A stretch of 38,454 nucleotides of DNA. It comes from an uncultured Pseudomonadota bacterium. GTDB lineage: Bacteria > Myxococcota_A > Bradymonadia > Bradymonadales > GCA-2716585. The notes under the pieces are model-generated. The model did not search any database. It was not told where the DNA came from and worked only from the letters and a program-made list of their open reading frames with translations. Location of the stretch: contig CAKZKQ010000181.1 in NCBI GenBank assembly GCA_937123825.1, positions 1-38,454 on the forward strand. Direction: 5' to 3'. This document shows positions 1 through 8,489 of this stretch, piece after piece. The number at the start of each line of letters is the position of its first letter. Within the stretch, counting starts at the first letter, position 1. The position numbers were made by a program, and so were the translations under genes.

Positions 1-41
1 TTCGCTCGACCCGAGGCCCCTGGGCCTCATCATTGCTCGCC

Positions 42-76
42 CCACACCTGTGGCTTCTTTTCTCTTTTCTTTTTTG
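42..76 (+). terminator. possible terminator of an upstream gene
   Basis: A short stem (CCACA/TGTGG, 42-53) is followed by a pyrimidine tract with many T residues up to position 76. It could end a plus-strand gene lying left of the window. The stem is only 5 bp with a 2-base loop, so this is weak. A second hairpin (GAGGCC/GGCCTC) sits at 13-28 just upstream. No gene is seen between 1 and 217. Confidence 0.3.
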
Positions 77-217
77 AATTGCTTGGGTTTTGCGTCAGGT
101 CTGTGGCGGCTTGGCGGTCTGTGACCTGTCGCTGGCATTCTTGGTCGCTGCCATACCACTTCGAGCCTTTTGATGGGTTTGGGAGTGGAGCGGGGAGAAT
201 GTTGCGGTGGGGGAAGA

Positions 218-1795
218 TCAGAATGAGGGGGCGGGGGCGGTGCTCAGGACGGCGGCGAGGTCTTCGTCGTTGAAGCGCAGGAAGGCGCCGAAGTAGAAGT
301 CGCGGGTTTCGTCGTTGAGGATGTCGTCGTAGCCCATGATGAGGTAGAGGCTGCTCAGGAAGGAGTAGGCCATGGAGGTGCGCAGTCGTGGGTTGACGTC
401 TTCGCCAAAGTCAAAGACATCAAAGCGCACTTCGAGGTCGTCGTTGAGGAAGTGGAGGTCACCGCCGAGGCCACCGCTGGACTCGATGAGGCCAAAGCGT
501 CCGGTGAAGAAGCCCCAACGCCGGGCCATCTGGATGGAGAACTTGAAGTCGTCGGTGGTGATGACGCGGTCTTCGCGCACGACGGGGGGTTCGTTGGGGT
601 CGGTTTGGAGGCGAGTTTCCTGGATCTGGCGAGTGGATCCGCGCGTGTCGTCGACCAATTCGATGAGGTAATATTTGTCGGGCGAGGGTTGTAGCCTGAC
701 TGAAACATAGTTTTTCAGTGCGGATTGGCTGACATAGAACTCGCTGCGCAGCTCGACAATGGTCTGGAGCTGGAGCAGTCGGTTGACGAAGTCGCCCACG
801 CCCGAGATGGCCTTTTCGGTCTCTGTGGCGATGGCGGGGTCGTTGACCAGGACGCCGAGCGTGCCTTCACCTTCGTTGATCTTGTCGGTGATCTCACCCA
901 TGTTCTGGAGGGTGTAGTTGAGTTCATCGAGGGTGCCAGAGAAGCGCACGAGGGTGGTCTTGAGGCTCGCCAGGCCGTCCTGCACGTCGGAGCCGGACTG
1001 GTTGACGATGTAGTTGACCTCGGAGGTGATCCGCTTGACGTCGGTGAGGATGCGCTTGAAGTCGCCGCGCGCGTCGCGGGTGATGCCCTTGACGTTGACG
1101 CTGATGTCTTCGGCGTTGGCGACGATGCGGTCGAGGTTGCCGGAGTTGTTGTTGAGGAAGTCGCTCAGCGTGACGGCGATCTCCTGGAGGCGCTTGAGGA
1201 TGTCCTGCAGGGCGGCCTGGCCTTCTTTGGAGCCAAAGGTGTTGGCCAGGGACTCGGTGACCTTCTTGACGTCGCGGGCGATCTCATCAAAGCGCTCAAA
1301 GAGGGCCTCGGGGCCGACGGCCTCGGGGACGTTCATGATCGAGCCGTTTTCGGTGATCACCTCGCCTTCGAGTCCGGGTGTGACCTCCAGATAGTAGTCG
1401 CCAAGCAGCGACGCCTGTTTTTTGCTGACGGTGGCGCCGTGCTTGTAGTAGGTCCGCTCTTTTTCGACGGTGTTGCCCTCGTCGTCGCGCTCGGTGACGG
1501 TGCGCGGCTTGGGCAGGCCTTGTTTGAGTTCAATCCGCCGCTGCAGGTTGATGGTCACCTGGGCTTTGTCGCCGATCAGCTCGATCTTGCTGACCTCGCC
1601 GACGCGGATGCCTGCCAGCATGACCTTGCTCTGGGGGGCCAGCCCGGTGGCGTCTTTGAATATGGCTGTGACGGCGTAGGTGCCATCGCCCTGATCGAGT
1701 TCCTGGTTGACGACGCCATACATAATGATGAATGCGGCGATCGAGCCCAGGACCACGAGGCCCACCTTAAAAGGTGTTATGAATGAGTTTTTCAA
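218..1795 (-). CDS. MCE/MlaD-family lipid transport protein with long C-terminal region
   Basis: A 525-residue protein with one N-terminal membrane anchor (about residues 8-28) and then a single MCE domain (about 38-120, with the typical LAPQSKVMLAGIRVGEVSKI segment). MCE/MlaD proteins form the periplasmic substrate-binding ring of ABC systems that move phospholipids between inner and outer membranes. After the MCE domain comes a long, probably helical stretch (about 180-350), then about 160 residues rich in alternating hydrophobic and aromatic residues that look like beta strands. I chose a TTG start at 1795 because GGAAGGACGGGG stands just before it and the membrane anchor follows at once; a longer ATG form (to 1870) would add 25 unlikely residues. 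No mlaE or mlaF is in the window, so the permease and ATPase must be encoded elsewhere or left of position 1. Confidence 0.82.
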   Translation of the reverse strand: MKNSFITPFKVGLVVLGSIAAFIIMYGVVNQELDQGDGTYAVTAIFKDATGLAPQSKVMLAGIRVGEVSKIELIGDKAQVTINLQRRIELKQGLPKPRTVTERDDEGNTVEKERTYYKHGATVSKKQASLLGDYYLEVTPGLEGEVITENGSIMNVPEAVGPEALFERFDEIARDVKKVTESLANTFGSKEGQAALQDILKRLQEIAVTLSDFLNNNSGNLDRIVANAEDISVNVKGITRDARGDFKRILTDVKRITSEVNYIVNQSGSDVQDGLASLKTTLVRFSGTLDELNYTLQNMGEITDKINEGEGTLGVLVNDPAIATETEKAISGVGDFVNRLLQLQTIVELRSEFYVSQSALKNYVSVRLQPSPDKYYLIELVDDTRGSTRQIQETRLQTDPNEPPVVREDRVITTDDFKFSIQMARRWGFFTGRFGLIESSGGLGGDLHFLNDDLEVRFDVFDFGEDVNPRLRTSMAYSFLSSLYLIMGYDDILNDETRDFYFGAFLRFNDEDLAAVLSTAPAPSF

Positions 1796-1902
1796 ACCCC
1801 GTCCTTCCTTCTGATCCCAATCCTCATGTCGGTCGCCGGTCACTGTGGCACAGCCCCCACAGCGGCGCAAGGCCAGCGATCCTCAGGTTGTCCACAGTGA
1901 GC

Positions 1903-1931
1903 TTGACAGGGGTGGGGGGCGAGAGTATTTT
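1903..1931 (+). promoter_or_regulatory. sigma70-type promoter of the yceD-rpmF-rib operon
   Basis: A perfect -35 TTGACA (1903-1908) is separated by 17 bases from TATTTT (1926-1931, 4 of 6 matches). It lies 70-100 bases upstream of the yceD start and points into that operon, with transcription expected to begin near 1938. Confidence 0.6.
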
Positions 1932-2003
1932 GCGTCACTCGCAGCGGGACCTTTGTGCGCGCACAGGGTTTTGTCCGCGTTGTTCACCCAGGAGAGTCAG
2001 GTC

Positions 2004-2576
2004 GTGAAGGTTCAAATCGCAGACATCAAAGAGGCCGGTTACGAGTCCTCCTTTGACTTGGATCAAGCAGCTCTTGAAGAGATGCTCAATGATCCAAGCG
2101 GCCAGGTCCATGCGGCCAGCCAGGGTCTGCGCTTTGAGGTGCGTTTGAGCCGTGTTGGGGGAACCCAGACGATCATCGCGCGCGGATCGATTCAGGTCAC
2201 ACTGTCCTATCTGTGTGGCCGGTGCACCGCAGACCAGGAAATGGTTCTGGACATCCCACTGGACGCGGTCTTGATGCCGCGCTCAGAGGCTGTCGGTGAA
2301 GACGAGGACGACCAGGAGGTCGAGTTGACGCAGGAAGATCTGGATGTGTCGTTCTACGACGGATCTGAGATCGACTTGAGCGATGTGGTCAGAGAGGCGA
2401 TTTACCTTGAGGTGCCAACCTACCCGTCGTGTGGGATCGAGCCGGCCCAGGACTGCCCCAATTGGCAGGCCAACATGAGCCAGCAAGTCCAAAAGATGAA
2501 AGACAATGATGGCGATCTGCGTTGGGAGGCGTTGCGGGCCCTTAAAGCCCGGATGTCCGACAAGGCAGACGATTGA
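2004..2576 (+). CDS. yceD: YceD/DUF177 family protein
   Basis: A 190-residue protein of the DUF177 (YceD) family, almost always found directly upstream of rpmF. In E. coli and plants the family is linked to 23S rRNA accumulation. Visible family features are the CGRC cysteine pair (about residue 70), an acidic middle, and a C-terminal Cys pair (PSCG...DCPN). The GTG start at 2004 was chosen because GGAGAG lies 7 bases upstream; the open frame extends farther left to 1845, but that part reads through the promoter region. The gene ends 58 bases before rpmF, as expected for cotranscription. Identification rests on both sequence pattern and neighbourhood. Confidence 0.85.
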   Translation: MKVQIADIKEAGYESSFDLDQAALEEMLNDPSGQVHAASQGLRFEVRLSRVGGTQTIIARGSIQVTLSYLCGRCTADQEMVLDIPLDAVLMPRSEAVGEDEDDQEVELTQEDLDVSFYDGSEIDLSDVVREAIYLEVPTYPSCGIEPAQDCPNWQANMSQQVQKMKDNDGDLRWEALRALKARMSDKADD

Positions 2577-2634
2577 AAGTGGTATGGCTCAGGCCGTTGT
2601 AATCCTGAGCAAAGCAATATTGGAGTGATGCATC

Positions 2635-2820
2635 ATGGCTGTCCCGAAGAAACGCAAATCCAAATCCCGTACCCGTATGCGCCGTTCCCAGCACGACAAA
2701 GCGCAGCCCGCCAACCTGGGCTACTGCGACAACTGCGGTGAGCCCAAGAAAGGCCACCGTGTGTGCCTGAGCTGCGGTTACTACCGTGGCCGCGCCGTGC
2801 TGCCCATCTTCAACACCTAG
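2635..2820 (+). CDS. rpmF: 50S ribosomal protein L32
   Basis: A 61-residue L32 with the diagnostic N-terminus MAVPKKRKSKSRTRMRRSQ and the zinc-ribbon pairs CDNC and CLSC, so this is the zinc-binding (C+) form. It is a component of the large ribosomal subunit. It follows yceD and precedes an ACP-containing gene; rpmF next to fatty-acid genes is a widely conserved arrangement. Confidence 0.97.
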   Translation: MAVPKKRKSKSRTRMRRSQHDKAQPANLGYCDNCGEPKKGHRVCLSCGYYRGRAVLPIFNT

Positions 2821-2917
2821 TGCTCTCCCCCCACTCGGACTCCAAGGCCGCTTGCCCTGCGCCAGCTGCGCTGGGGTCTGCCGGGGGGATCGCCCTCGGA
2901 CCTGACCAAATAAGGCG

Positions 2918-3652
2918 ATGTCCTCACAAATCTCCTCGCGCATTCTTGCGCTGGTGGCCGATGTCCTTGAGAGCAACTCCAGTGACATCAACCCCGACCA
3001 GCACCTGATCGACGATCTGGGCGCAAGCTCGCTCGATATCGCCGAGATGATCTGGCGCATCGAGGACGATCCCTTCTTTGGTGTCGGTGAAATTCCCGAT
3101 GACGTCCTCGATCAAATCGGGACCATCGGGCACATCATCGCCTTCATCGAACACAACCAGCAGGCGTCCATCAAGACGCCTGAACCTGGCCAGGCCTCCA
3201 TGATCCTCGGCGCCGACCATCACGGTCGACTCCTCAGGGAGGTCCTCGTTCAGACCATGGAGTCGCTCGGGCACCTGACCGAAGAGATCGGCGCGGTCGA
3301 TGATCGCCCCGTTGATCTGGTCGAAGTGGCCCAGAGCGCCGCCACCGCCGTGGCCCGCAATCAGGCCTCTCGCGCCATCCTCATCGGGCTCGACGGCATG
3401 GGCATGGCCATGGTCGCCAACAAAGTCCCCGGTGTGCGCGCCATCAGCGCCAGCACCGGCCTGCAGGCCCGCATGGCTCGCGAGCGCCACAACGCCAACG
3501 TCCTCTGTCTGGGCGCTGGCATCATTGGCGCACACGCCGCCCGCGAATGCCTGACCGCGTTCCTGGAGACCCCCTTTGAACCAGGACCCGACGATCGTCG
3601 CACCCAACGTGTTCACCGCATCCTTGAGATCGAGAAGCGTCACCTGACCTGA
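2918..3652 (+). CDS. acyl carrier protein - RpiB-like sugar-phosphate isomerase fusion
   Basis: A single 244-residue open frame joins two normally separate proteins. Residues 1-80 look like an acyl carrier protein: helices of the right spacing and the phosphopantetheine site DDLGASSLD, with Ser38 as the expected attachment residue. Residues 93-244 look like RpiB/LacAB ribose-5-phosphate isomerase: DHHG (Asp100, His101), ANKVPGVRA, and the phosphate-binding arginines (Arg227, Arg231). The catalytic segment is altered. The usual CGTG(V)G reads GLDGMG, so the catalytic Cys is Gly157 and the Thr is Asp159, and the active-site His is Arg190. Related bacteria carry acpP and rpiB as separate genes near rpmF and rib genes, so fusion followed by loss of isomerase activity is a reasonable inference. 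An internal ATG at 3200 lacks a clear ribosome site. Function is unknown. Confidence 0.75.
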   Translation: MSSQISSRILALVADVLESNSSDINPDQHLIDDLGASSLDIAEMIWRIEDDPFFGVGEIPDDVLDQIGTIGHIIAFIEHNQQASIKTPEPGQASMILGADHHGRLLREVLVQTMESLGHLTEEIGAVDDRPVDLVEVAQSAATAVARNQASRAILIGLDGMGMAMVANKVPGVRAISASTGLQARMARERHNANVLCLGAGIIGAHAARECLTAFLETPFEPGPDDRRTQRVHRILEIEKRHLT

Positions 3653-3669
3653 CGCCCTCGGGGGACATC

Positions 3670-4887
3670 ATGAACAACCACACCGGGCCTGCCGATATCC
3701 TTGACCGACTGGCCCTCGCCCCGCCGCGTCCAGAAGACGAAGTCTGGATGCGCATGGCCCTTGAGCATGCTCGCCTTGCTTACGGCAGAACCGCGCCCAA
3801 CCCCATGGTGGGCTGTGTGCTGGTGCGCGACGGGCAACTCATCGGTCAGGGACACCACGCCCGCGCCGGGCTGGATCACGCCGAGATCGCTGCGCTCAAA
3901 GACGCACAGGCCCGCGGCCATGATCCCGCTGGTGCCACCCTCTACGTCAACCTTGAGCCCTGCTTCTCCTACGGGCGCACGCCGCCGTGCACGCTGGCCA
4001 TCATCAAGGCCAGGATCGCCCGGGTCGTCACCGCCATGGTGGATCCCGACCCCCGCACCTGCGGCAAAGGCCTTGAGGCGCTCATTGACGCTGGCATCGA
4101 GGTGACCTGCGGGGTGCTCGAAGACGAGGCGCAGCGCCTCAACGCCCCCTTCTGCACACGCATCCTTCATGGCCGTCCGCACATCACTGCTAAGGTGGCC
4201 ATGAGCCTCGATGGCAAAATCGCCACGCGTCGTGGGGACTCCTTCCCCATGACCGGTGAGGTCGCCCGTCAAGCCGTTCACAGGCTCCGCGACCGGGTGG
4301 ACGCCATTTTGGTGGGGCGTCGCACGGTCGCAAAAGACAACCCAAGGTTGACCTGTCGGCTTGGGGAGGATATGGCGGGTCCTGGTGGCGCGCGTGACCC
4401 GGTGCGGATCATCATTGATCCGTTTCTGAAGTCACCGCTCGACGCGCAGATCTTCCACCTGCAAAAGCGCGGCTTGTCCAAGGCACCGACCTTGTTGGTG
4501 GTCTCGGGCAGCGTCACACTGGGCAGACGCCGTCAGGCGCTCGACGGACTGGGGGTGGAGATCATCGCCTGTCCAGAGAGGCGCGGCGGCGGCCTCGACC
4601 TGAAGATCTTGCTGGAAGTGCTCGTCGAGCGCGGCATCTCCAGCGTCTTGGTCGAGGGCGGTGGTGAGACCCTGGCGCGGTTTATGGACGCCGGGGTGAT
4701 CGACGCCTGGATCGCGCACGTGGCGCCGGTCTTTATCGGCGGCGCAACCGCGCCCACACCGCTGGGCGGCAACGGGGTGGGCAAGCTCGACGAGGCCACC
4801 CGAACCCAGGGCGCCCAGGTGCGGCGCCTTGGTCAGGACATCGAGATCGCTGTGCCCGTGGCGGGACACATCTACGGCTTGGATTGA
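3670..4887 (+). CDS. ribD: bifunctional riboflavin biosynthesis deaminase/reductase RibD
   Basis: A 405-residue RibD. The N-terminal deaminase half has the zinc site HAE (about residue 74) and PCFSYGRTPPC, and acts on diaminohydroxyphosphoribosylamino-pyrimidine from GTP. The C-terminal half (from about residue 170, HITAKVAMSLDGKIAT) is the NADPH-dependent reductase with DAILVGRRTVAKDNPRLTCR and VLVEGGGETLARF. Both halves look intact. It starts 17 bases after the ACP-RpiB fusion and ends 9 bases before ribBA, so these are cotranscribed. Confidence 0.96.
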   Translation: MNNHTGPADILDRLALAPPRPEDEVWMRMALEHARLAYGRTAPNPMVGCVLVRDGQLIGQGHHARAGLDHAEIAALKDAQARGHDPAGATLYVNLEPCFSYGRTPPCTLAIIKARIARVVTAMVDPDPRTCGKGLEALIDAGIEVTCGVLEDEAQRLNAPFCTRILHGRPHITAKVAMSLDGKIATRRGDSFPMTGEVARQAVHRLRDRVDAILVGRRTVAKDNPRLTCRLGEDMAGPGGARDPVRIIIDPFLKSPLDAQIFHLQKRGLSKAPTLLVVSGSVTLGRRRQALDGLGVEIIACPERRGGGLDLKILLEVLVERGISSVLVEGGGETLARFMDAGVIDAWIAHVAPVFIGGATAPTPLGGNGVGKLDEATRTQGAQVRRLGQDIEIAVPVAGHIYGLD

Positions 4888-4896
4888 GGTCAGACC

Positions 4897-6081
4897 ATGA
4901 GTCAAGAGCACAAGAACTTCTCGGAGATCACCACGCGCGTCAAAGAGGCCATCGATGCCATCCGTGACGGCGAGATGGTCATTCTGGTGGACGACGAAGG
5001 GCGCGAGAATGAGGGCGACCTGGTCATCGCGGCCGAGAAAGTCACCCCCGAGGCCATCAACTTCATGGCCAAGTACGCCCGCGGGCTCATCTGTCTGTCG
5101 TTGACGCAGGAGCGCATCGAGCACCTCCAACTGCCAATGATGGTCCAGAACAACAACACCCCCTTCGGCACCGCCTTCACCGTCAGCATCGAGGCCCGCA
5201 CCGGCGTCACCACTGGCATCAGCGCCGCCGACCGCGCCCGGACCATTCAGGTCGCCATCGACCCCGAGGCCAGGGCCGAAGATCTGGCTCGCCCCGGGCA
5301 CGTCTTCCCGCTGCGGGCGCGCAACGGCGGCGTCCTGGTCCGCACCGGTCAGACTGAGGGTTCGGTCGATCTGGCGCGTCTGGCCGGATTGGATCCCTCG
5401 GGCGTGATCTGTGAGATCATGAACGACGACGGCAGCATGGCCCGCATGCCCGATCTGGTGCGCTTCGCCGAAGAACACAATATGAAGATCATCTCGGTGG
5501 CGGATCTGATCCAGTACCGCCTGTCGACCGAGAGCCTGGTGGAGAAGCTCGTCGAGGCTCCTTGCCCCACCGCGTACGGCGATGACCTGCGCGTGGCGGT
5601 CTTCAAGAGCCTCGTCGATGGCTCACAGCACGTGGCGCTCATCAAGGGGCAGCCGTCGCCCGACACCGAGACGCTGGTCCGCGTCCAGTACCACAACGTG
5701 GTCACCGACGTCTTCAAGGCCACCACCAGCCACCAGGGGCACACGCTCCAGGGGGCGCTCTCGGCCATCTCCAAGGCCGAAGCGGGCGTGATCCTCTACA
5801 TGTACCCGGCCCAGCAGACGCCCTACAAGACGGTCATGTCCCACGTGGTCCACGCCGACAAAGGCCGCACCCCCCAGGATTACGTCCAGCCTCCGGCCAT
5901 CGACGCCGACGAGGTCAACCAGGTCAACCCCGTCTTCCGGGACTTTGGCACCGGCGCGCAGATCCTCTCCGATCTGGGCGTGGGCCAGATCCGCCTGCTG
6001 ACCAACAACCCGCGCAACATTGTCGGTCTGGAGGCCTACGGGCTTCAGATCGTCGCCTCCGTGCCGATCCCTGAACTGTGA
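4897..6081 (+). CDS. ribB: RibBA-like: active DHBP synthase fused to a degenerate GTP cyclohydrolase II domain
   Basis: A 394-residue protein. Residues 1-210 form a full 3,4-dihydroxy-2-butanone-4-phosphate synthase: [11 protein letters not shown], the TGISAADRA segment, GHVFPLRA and CEIMNDDG are all present. It makes the four-carbon unit of riboflavin from ribulose 5-phosphate. The second half has the fold-spacing of GTP cyclohydrolase II, but the zinc site is gone. Where the family has a Cys followed by CDCG, this protein has HNVVTD and SHQGHT, with none of the three zinc cysteines. It should not open GTP. Comparable hybrids with a non-catalytic second half are known in proteobacteria (RibBX type). 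A real ribA must then be elsewhere in the genome. Confidence 0.9.
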   Translation: MSQEHKNFSEITTRVKEAIDAIRDGEMVILVDDEGRENEGDLVIAAEKVTPEAINFMAKYARGLICLSLTQERIEHLQLPMMVQNNNTPFGTAFTVSIEARTGVTTGISAADRARTIQVAIDPEARAEDLARPGHVFPLRARNGGVLVRTGQTEGSVDLARLAGLDPSGVICEIMNDDGSMARMPDLVRFAEEHNMKIISVADLIQYRLSTESLVEKLVEAPCPTAYGDDLRVAVFKSLVDGSQHVALIKGQPSPDTETLVRVQYHNVVTDVFKATTSHQGHTLQGALSAISKAEAGVILYMYPAQQTPYKTVMSHVVHADKGRTPQDYVQPPAIDADEVNQVNPVFRDFGTGAQILSDLGVGQIRLLTNNPRNIVGLEAYGLQIVASVPIPEL

Positions 6082-6101
6082 GCTTTGAAAGGGGCTTAAC
6101 C

Positions 6102-6578
6102 ATGTCCACACCCACCGCCAAGGTCGTCGAGGGCAACCTCGTGGCCACCGGTCAGAAGCTGGCCATCATCGCCAGCCGCTGGAACAACTTCATCACCGAT
6201 CGCCTCGTTGAAGGCGCATTGGACTGCATCGCGCGTCACGGCGGCGATCTGGCTCAGGTGACCGTCTACAAGGTCCCTGGATGCTTTGAGCTGCCGCTGG
6301 CGGCCAAAAAGGCTGCGGCCAGCGGGCGCTACGACGGCGTCATCGCGCTGGGCGTGCTGATCCGAGGGGCCACGCCCCACTTTGATTACATCTGCTCTCA
6401 GGCAACCTCCGGGCTCAGCTCGGCGGGCCTGTCGACCGACGTGCCGGTGTCTTTTGGCGTGTTGACGGTCGATACCATTGAGCAGGCCATTGAGCGCGCC
6501 GGGACCAAGGCGGGCAACAAGGGCGAGGAGGCCACACTGGCGACAGTGGAGATGGTCAACCTCCTGGCCCAGATGTGA
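6102..6578 (+). CDS. ribH: 6,7-dimethyl-8-ribityllumazine synthase
   Basis: A 158-residue lumazine synthase, the penultimate enzyme of riboflavin synthesis. It joins the RibB and RibD products and usually forms a hollow 60-mer. Motifs seen are [27 protein letters not shown], the substrate segment [17 protein letters not shown] (catalytic His in PHFD) and SFGVLT. The ATG at 6102 is preferred to a GTG at 6078 that would overlap ribBA, because GAAAGGGG lies about 8 bases before it. No ribE (riboflavin synthase) gene is in the cluster. Confidence 0.95.
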   Translation: MSTPTAKVVEGNLVATGQKLAIIASRWNNFITDRLVEGALDCIARHGGDLAQVTVYKVPGCFELPLAAKKAAASGRYDGVIALGVLIRGATPHFDYICSQATSGLSSAGLSTDVPVSFGVLTVDTIEQAIERAGTKAGNKGEEATLATVEMVNLLAQM

Positions 6579-6590
6579 GGGGTGTGTGAG

Positions 6591-7217
6591 ATGACCGGTT
6601 CCCAGCAGATCGGCCCGCGCTCCCAAGCGCGGCGCGCCTGTCGCGAGTTGACCTTCCGTGTGCTCTACGCCATGGACATGAGCGGCTTGTCGGCGCACAC
6701 CATCTGGCAGCGCAACCGCGAGGCCTTTCTCTACCAGAGCGGCCTGCCGATCCCTTCCGAGCCGATTTCGGTCTCCATTCAGGAGGAGCTGCCGCGGATC
6801 ATGTCCCGCAAAGCGCCCGAGCCGGCCGACGACGCCCAGGGTTGGGCCCAGGCCATGGAGGTCTCCAAGCAGGTCGAGGCCCAAAACCCCCAGAGCCGCT
6901 CCAAAAAGCGCCCGGACGTCGGCACCCAGGCCGCCACGCTGGCTCGTCACTGGAGCGAAGCTTGTGAAGAGCAAGCCGTGCAGATCGATGAGGTCATCGG
7001 CAGCGCCAGCAAGCGCTGGAAGGTCCGCCGCATGGCCATCATTGACCGGAATATCCTCCGAATCGGGGCGTTTGAACTGCTGACGGGGGTCACACCCCCC
7101 AAAGACGTCATCTACGATTGTGTGGAGCTGGCCAAGAGATACGGCGAGAAACGTACGCCGGGCTTTGTCAACGGCATCCTTGACCAGATCTGCCAGAACC
7201 AGGGGATTTCGCTGTGA
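6591..7217 (+). CDS. nusB: transcription antitermination factor NusB with internal insertion
   Basis: A 208-residue NusB, an RNA-binding helical protein that acts with NusE on boxA of rRNA operons. The N-terminal RRACRELTFRVLYAMDMSG and the C-terminal VRRMAIIDRNILRIGAFELL...VELAKRYGEKRTPGFVNGILDQI are textbook. NusB is normally about 140 residues. Here about 60 extra residues (roughly 45-105), polar and likely disordered, separate the first helix from the rest. The start at ATG 6591 follows TGAGGGG; a GTG at 6582 is possible. It sits 12 bases after ribH, a common pairing. Confidence 0.92.
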   Translation: MTGSQQIGPRSQARRACRELTFRVLYAMDMSGLSAHTIWQRNREAFLYQSGLPIPSEPISVSIQEELPRIMSRKAPEPADDAQGWAQAMEVSKQVEAQNPQSRSKKRPDVGTQAATLARHWSEACEEQAVQIDEVIGSASKRWKVRRMAIIDRNILRIGAFELLTGVTPPKDVIYDCVELAKRYGEKRTPGFVNGILDQICQNQGISL

Positions 7218-8182
7218 GAGGATTGGGCGCGCCGAACCGTCGTTTGTGGCCGTGGCTCCTGGTGGCGTTGGCCGCGCTGGTCCTGCTCAGCGGTTGTCGC
7301 CGCCAACGCCAGGACGGTCGTCGGGGCGTCTATTCTCCCCCTCGAAACACGCTCGAAGCCGCCTATGCCTGGCCCGGAAAGCGCCTGGACTTTGTGGACC
7401 AGCACGGACAGCGTCTGATGCGCCTGCGCGCCCGCAAGGCCATCACCAAGGTGATGGATCAGAAGCTCAAGCCGCTTGGCAACGTGCGCGTCTCCAAATC
7501 CAACGAGATCCACGCCTCGCACCTGGGCGGCGCGCCGGCCTATTTGCTCTCGCCGGGGCGCGTTGAAGTCCCCACCGATCTGGACGCCATTGAAAAGGTC
7601 GATGGGTTTGTCATCCACCGCGCCGTCGAGCCCGAAGCTGAGCCGTCCGCCGAAGATCAAGACAAAGACGTCATCCGTCGAGCGCCCGAAGCGGGCCAAA
7701 AGATCGGTTTTCTGGCGCCGCTGCCCAAGACCGATGGGGGCTGGCTCGTGCTTGGCCACGATGGTCAACGCCTCCTGAGCGTGGTGCCCATGGCACCCGA
7801 CGAAACCAAGCCCGAAGACAAAGAAGAGCCTGCAGAGGGAGAAGACGAGCAGGCCGACGCCCAGGACGCTGGTGACGAAGGCGATGATGCTCAGAAGGTG
7901 CCGCAGGCCAAGCCCGACCGCAGGCGTTGGAAGGCCACCTTCTACGCGCCCTCCACCCTCCAGGAGGAGTCCTGGATCCTCAGCGCCCAACTGCGCAGCG
8001 GGCAACGCAAGGTCGAGGCCCACAAGCCCGGTGAAGAGCAGGCTCGCCTCACCGTCACAAGCGCCAAGCTCAGCCCCCGCGATCTGGCCCCGGTCCTGAT
8101 CCGCCGCTTTGATCCGCTCCTGCGCGCCGCGCTGGTCCGCGCAATGAACCTCCCCCCGTCCAAAGACGACGCCGACAAATAA
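7214..8182 (+). CDS. putative lipoprotein of unknown function
   Basis: A 322-residue protein that I do not recognise. The GTG start overlaps the nusB stop by 4 bases and has AGGGGA about 7 bases upstream. A signal peptide ends in the lipobox LLSGC, so the mature protein should be lipid-anchored, probably in the periplasm or outer membrane. Residues about 195-235 form an acidic, low-complexity segment (EDKEEPAEGEDEQ and following). The rest has no motif I know. It is the last gene of the rib-nusB operon and ends 4 bases before a converging gene. Confidence 0.75.
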   Translation: MRGLGAPNRRLWPWLLVALAALVLLSGCRRQRQDGRRGVYSPPRNTLEAAYAWPGKRLDFVDQHGQRLMRLRARKAITKVMDQKLKPLGNVRVSKSNEIHASHLGGAPAYLLSPGRVEVPTDLDAIEKVDGFVIHRAVEPEAEPSAEDQDKDVIRRAPEAGQKIGFLAPLPKTDGGWLVLGHDGQRLLSVVPMAPDETKPEDKEEPAEGEDEQADAQDAGDEGDDAQKVPQAKPDRRRWKATFYAPSTLQEESWILSAQLRSGQRKVEAHKPGEEQARLTVTSAKLSPRDLAPVLIRRFDPLLRAALVRAMNLPPSKDDADK

Positions 8183-8186
8183 ACAC

Positions 8187-8471
8187 TCAACTCTGTGGCT
8201 CTGGTTGTGCAGCGAGGATCAGACGGTCGACGCACCAAAGCAGTGCGTCCAGCCCGTCGTCGAGCAGGCACGCGCGCACATCGGCGGCAAACGCGGGCTC
8301 TAAGAGCCGCTGCGCCAAATGGGGTGGCAGGGCGTTGTCTTTGGGGTAGCCGTAGATGCGGCGCAAGCGCAGCTCTTCGGCCATTTGGAAATGGGGCCAG
8401 AGAGCATCGGTCCGGTCCAGCCCGATGATCTCGGCACACCAGACGTGCTCGCCTTTGTTGGAGGCGTCCAC
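8187..8471 (-). CDS. small hypothetical protein downstream of ferredoxin
   Basis: A 94-residue protein with no recognised family. It starts at GTG 8471, 18 bases after the ferredoxin stop codon, and lies in the same reading frame as the ferredoxin, separated only by that TGA and six codons. It is moderately hydrophobic, with two Cys residues (VWCAEI and LLWCVD) in separate places. It is probably translated together with the ferredoxin. It could instead be the C-terminal part of a once-longer ferredoxin fusion. Confidence 0.5.
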   Translation of the reverse strand: MDASNKGEHVWCAEIIGLDRTDALWPHFQMAEELRLRRIYGYPKDNALPPHLAQRLLEPAFAADVRACLLDDGLDALLWCVDRLILAAQPEPQS

Positions 8472-8489
8472 GGCGGGGTAGGGGTCAGG

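Noticed and set aside
2918..3652. Two separate genes (acpP and rpiB) rather than a fusion
   Set aside because: The frame runs without a stop through both domains, and the internal ATG at 3200 has no convincing ribosome site.
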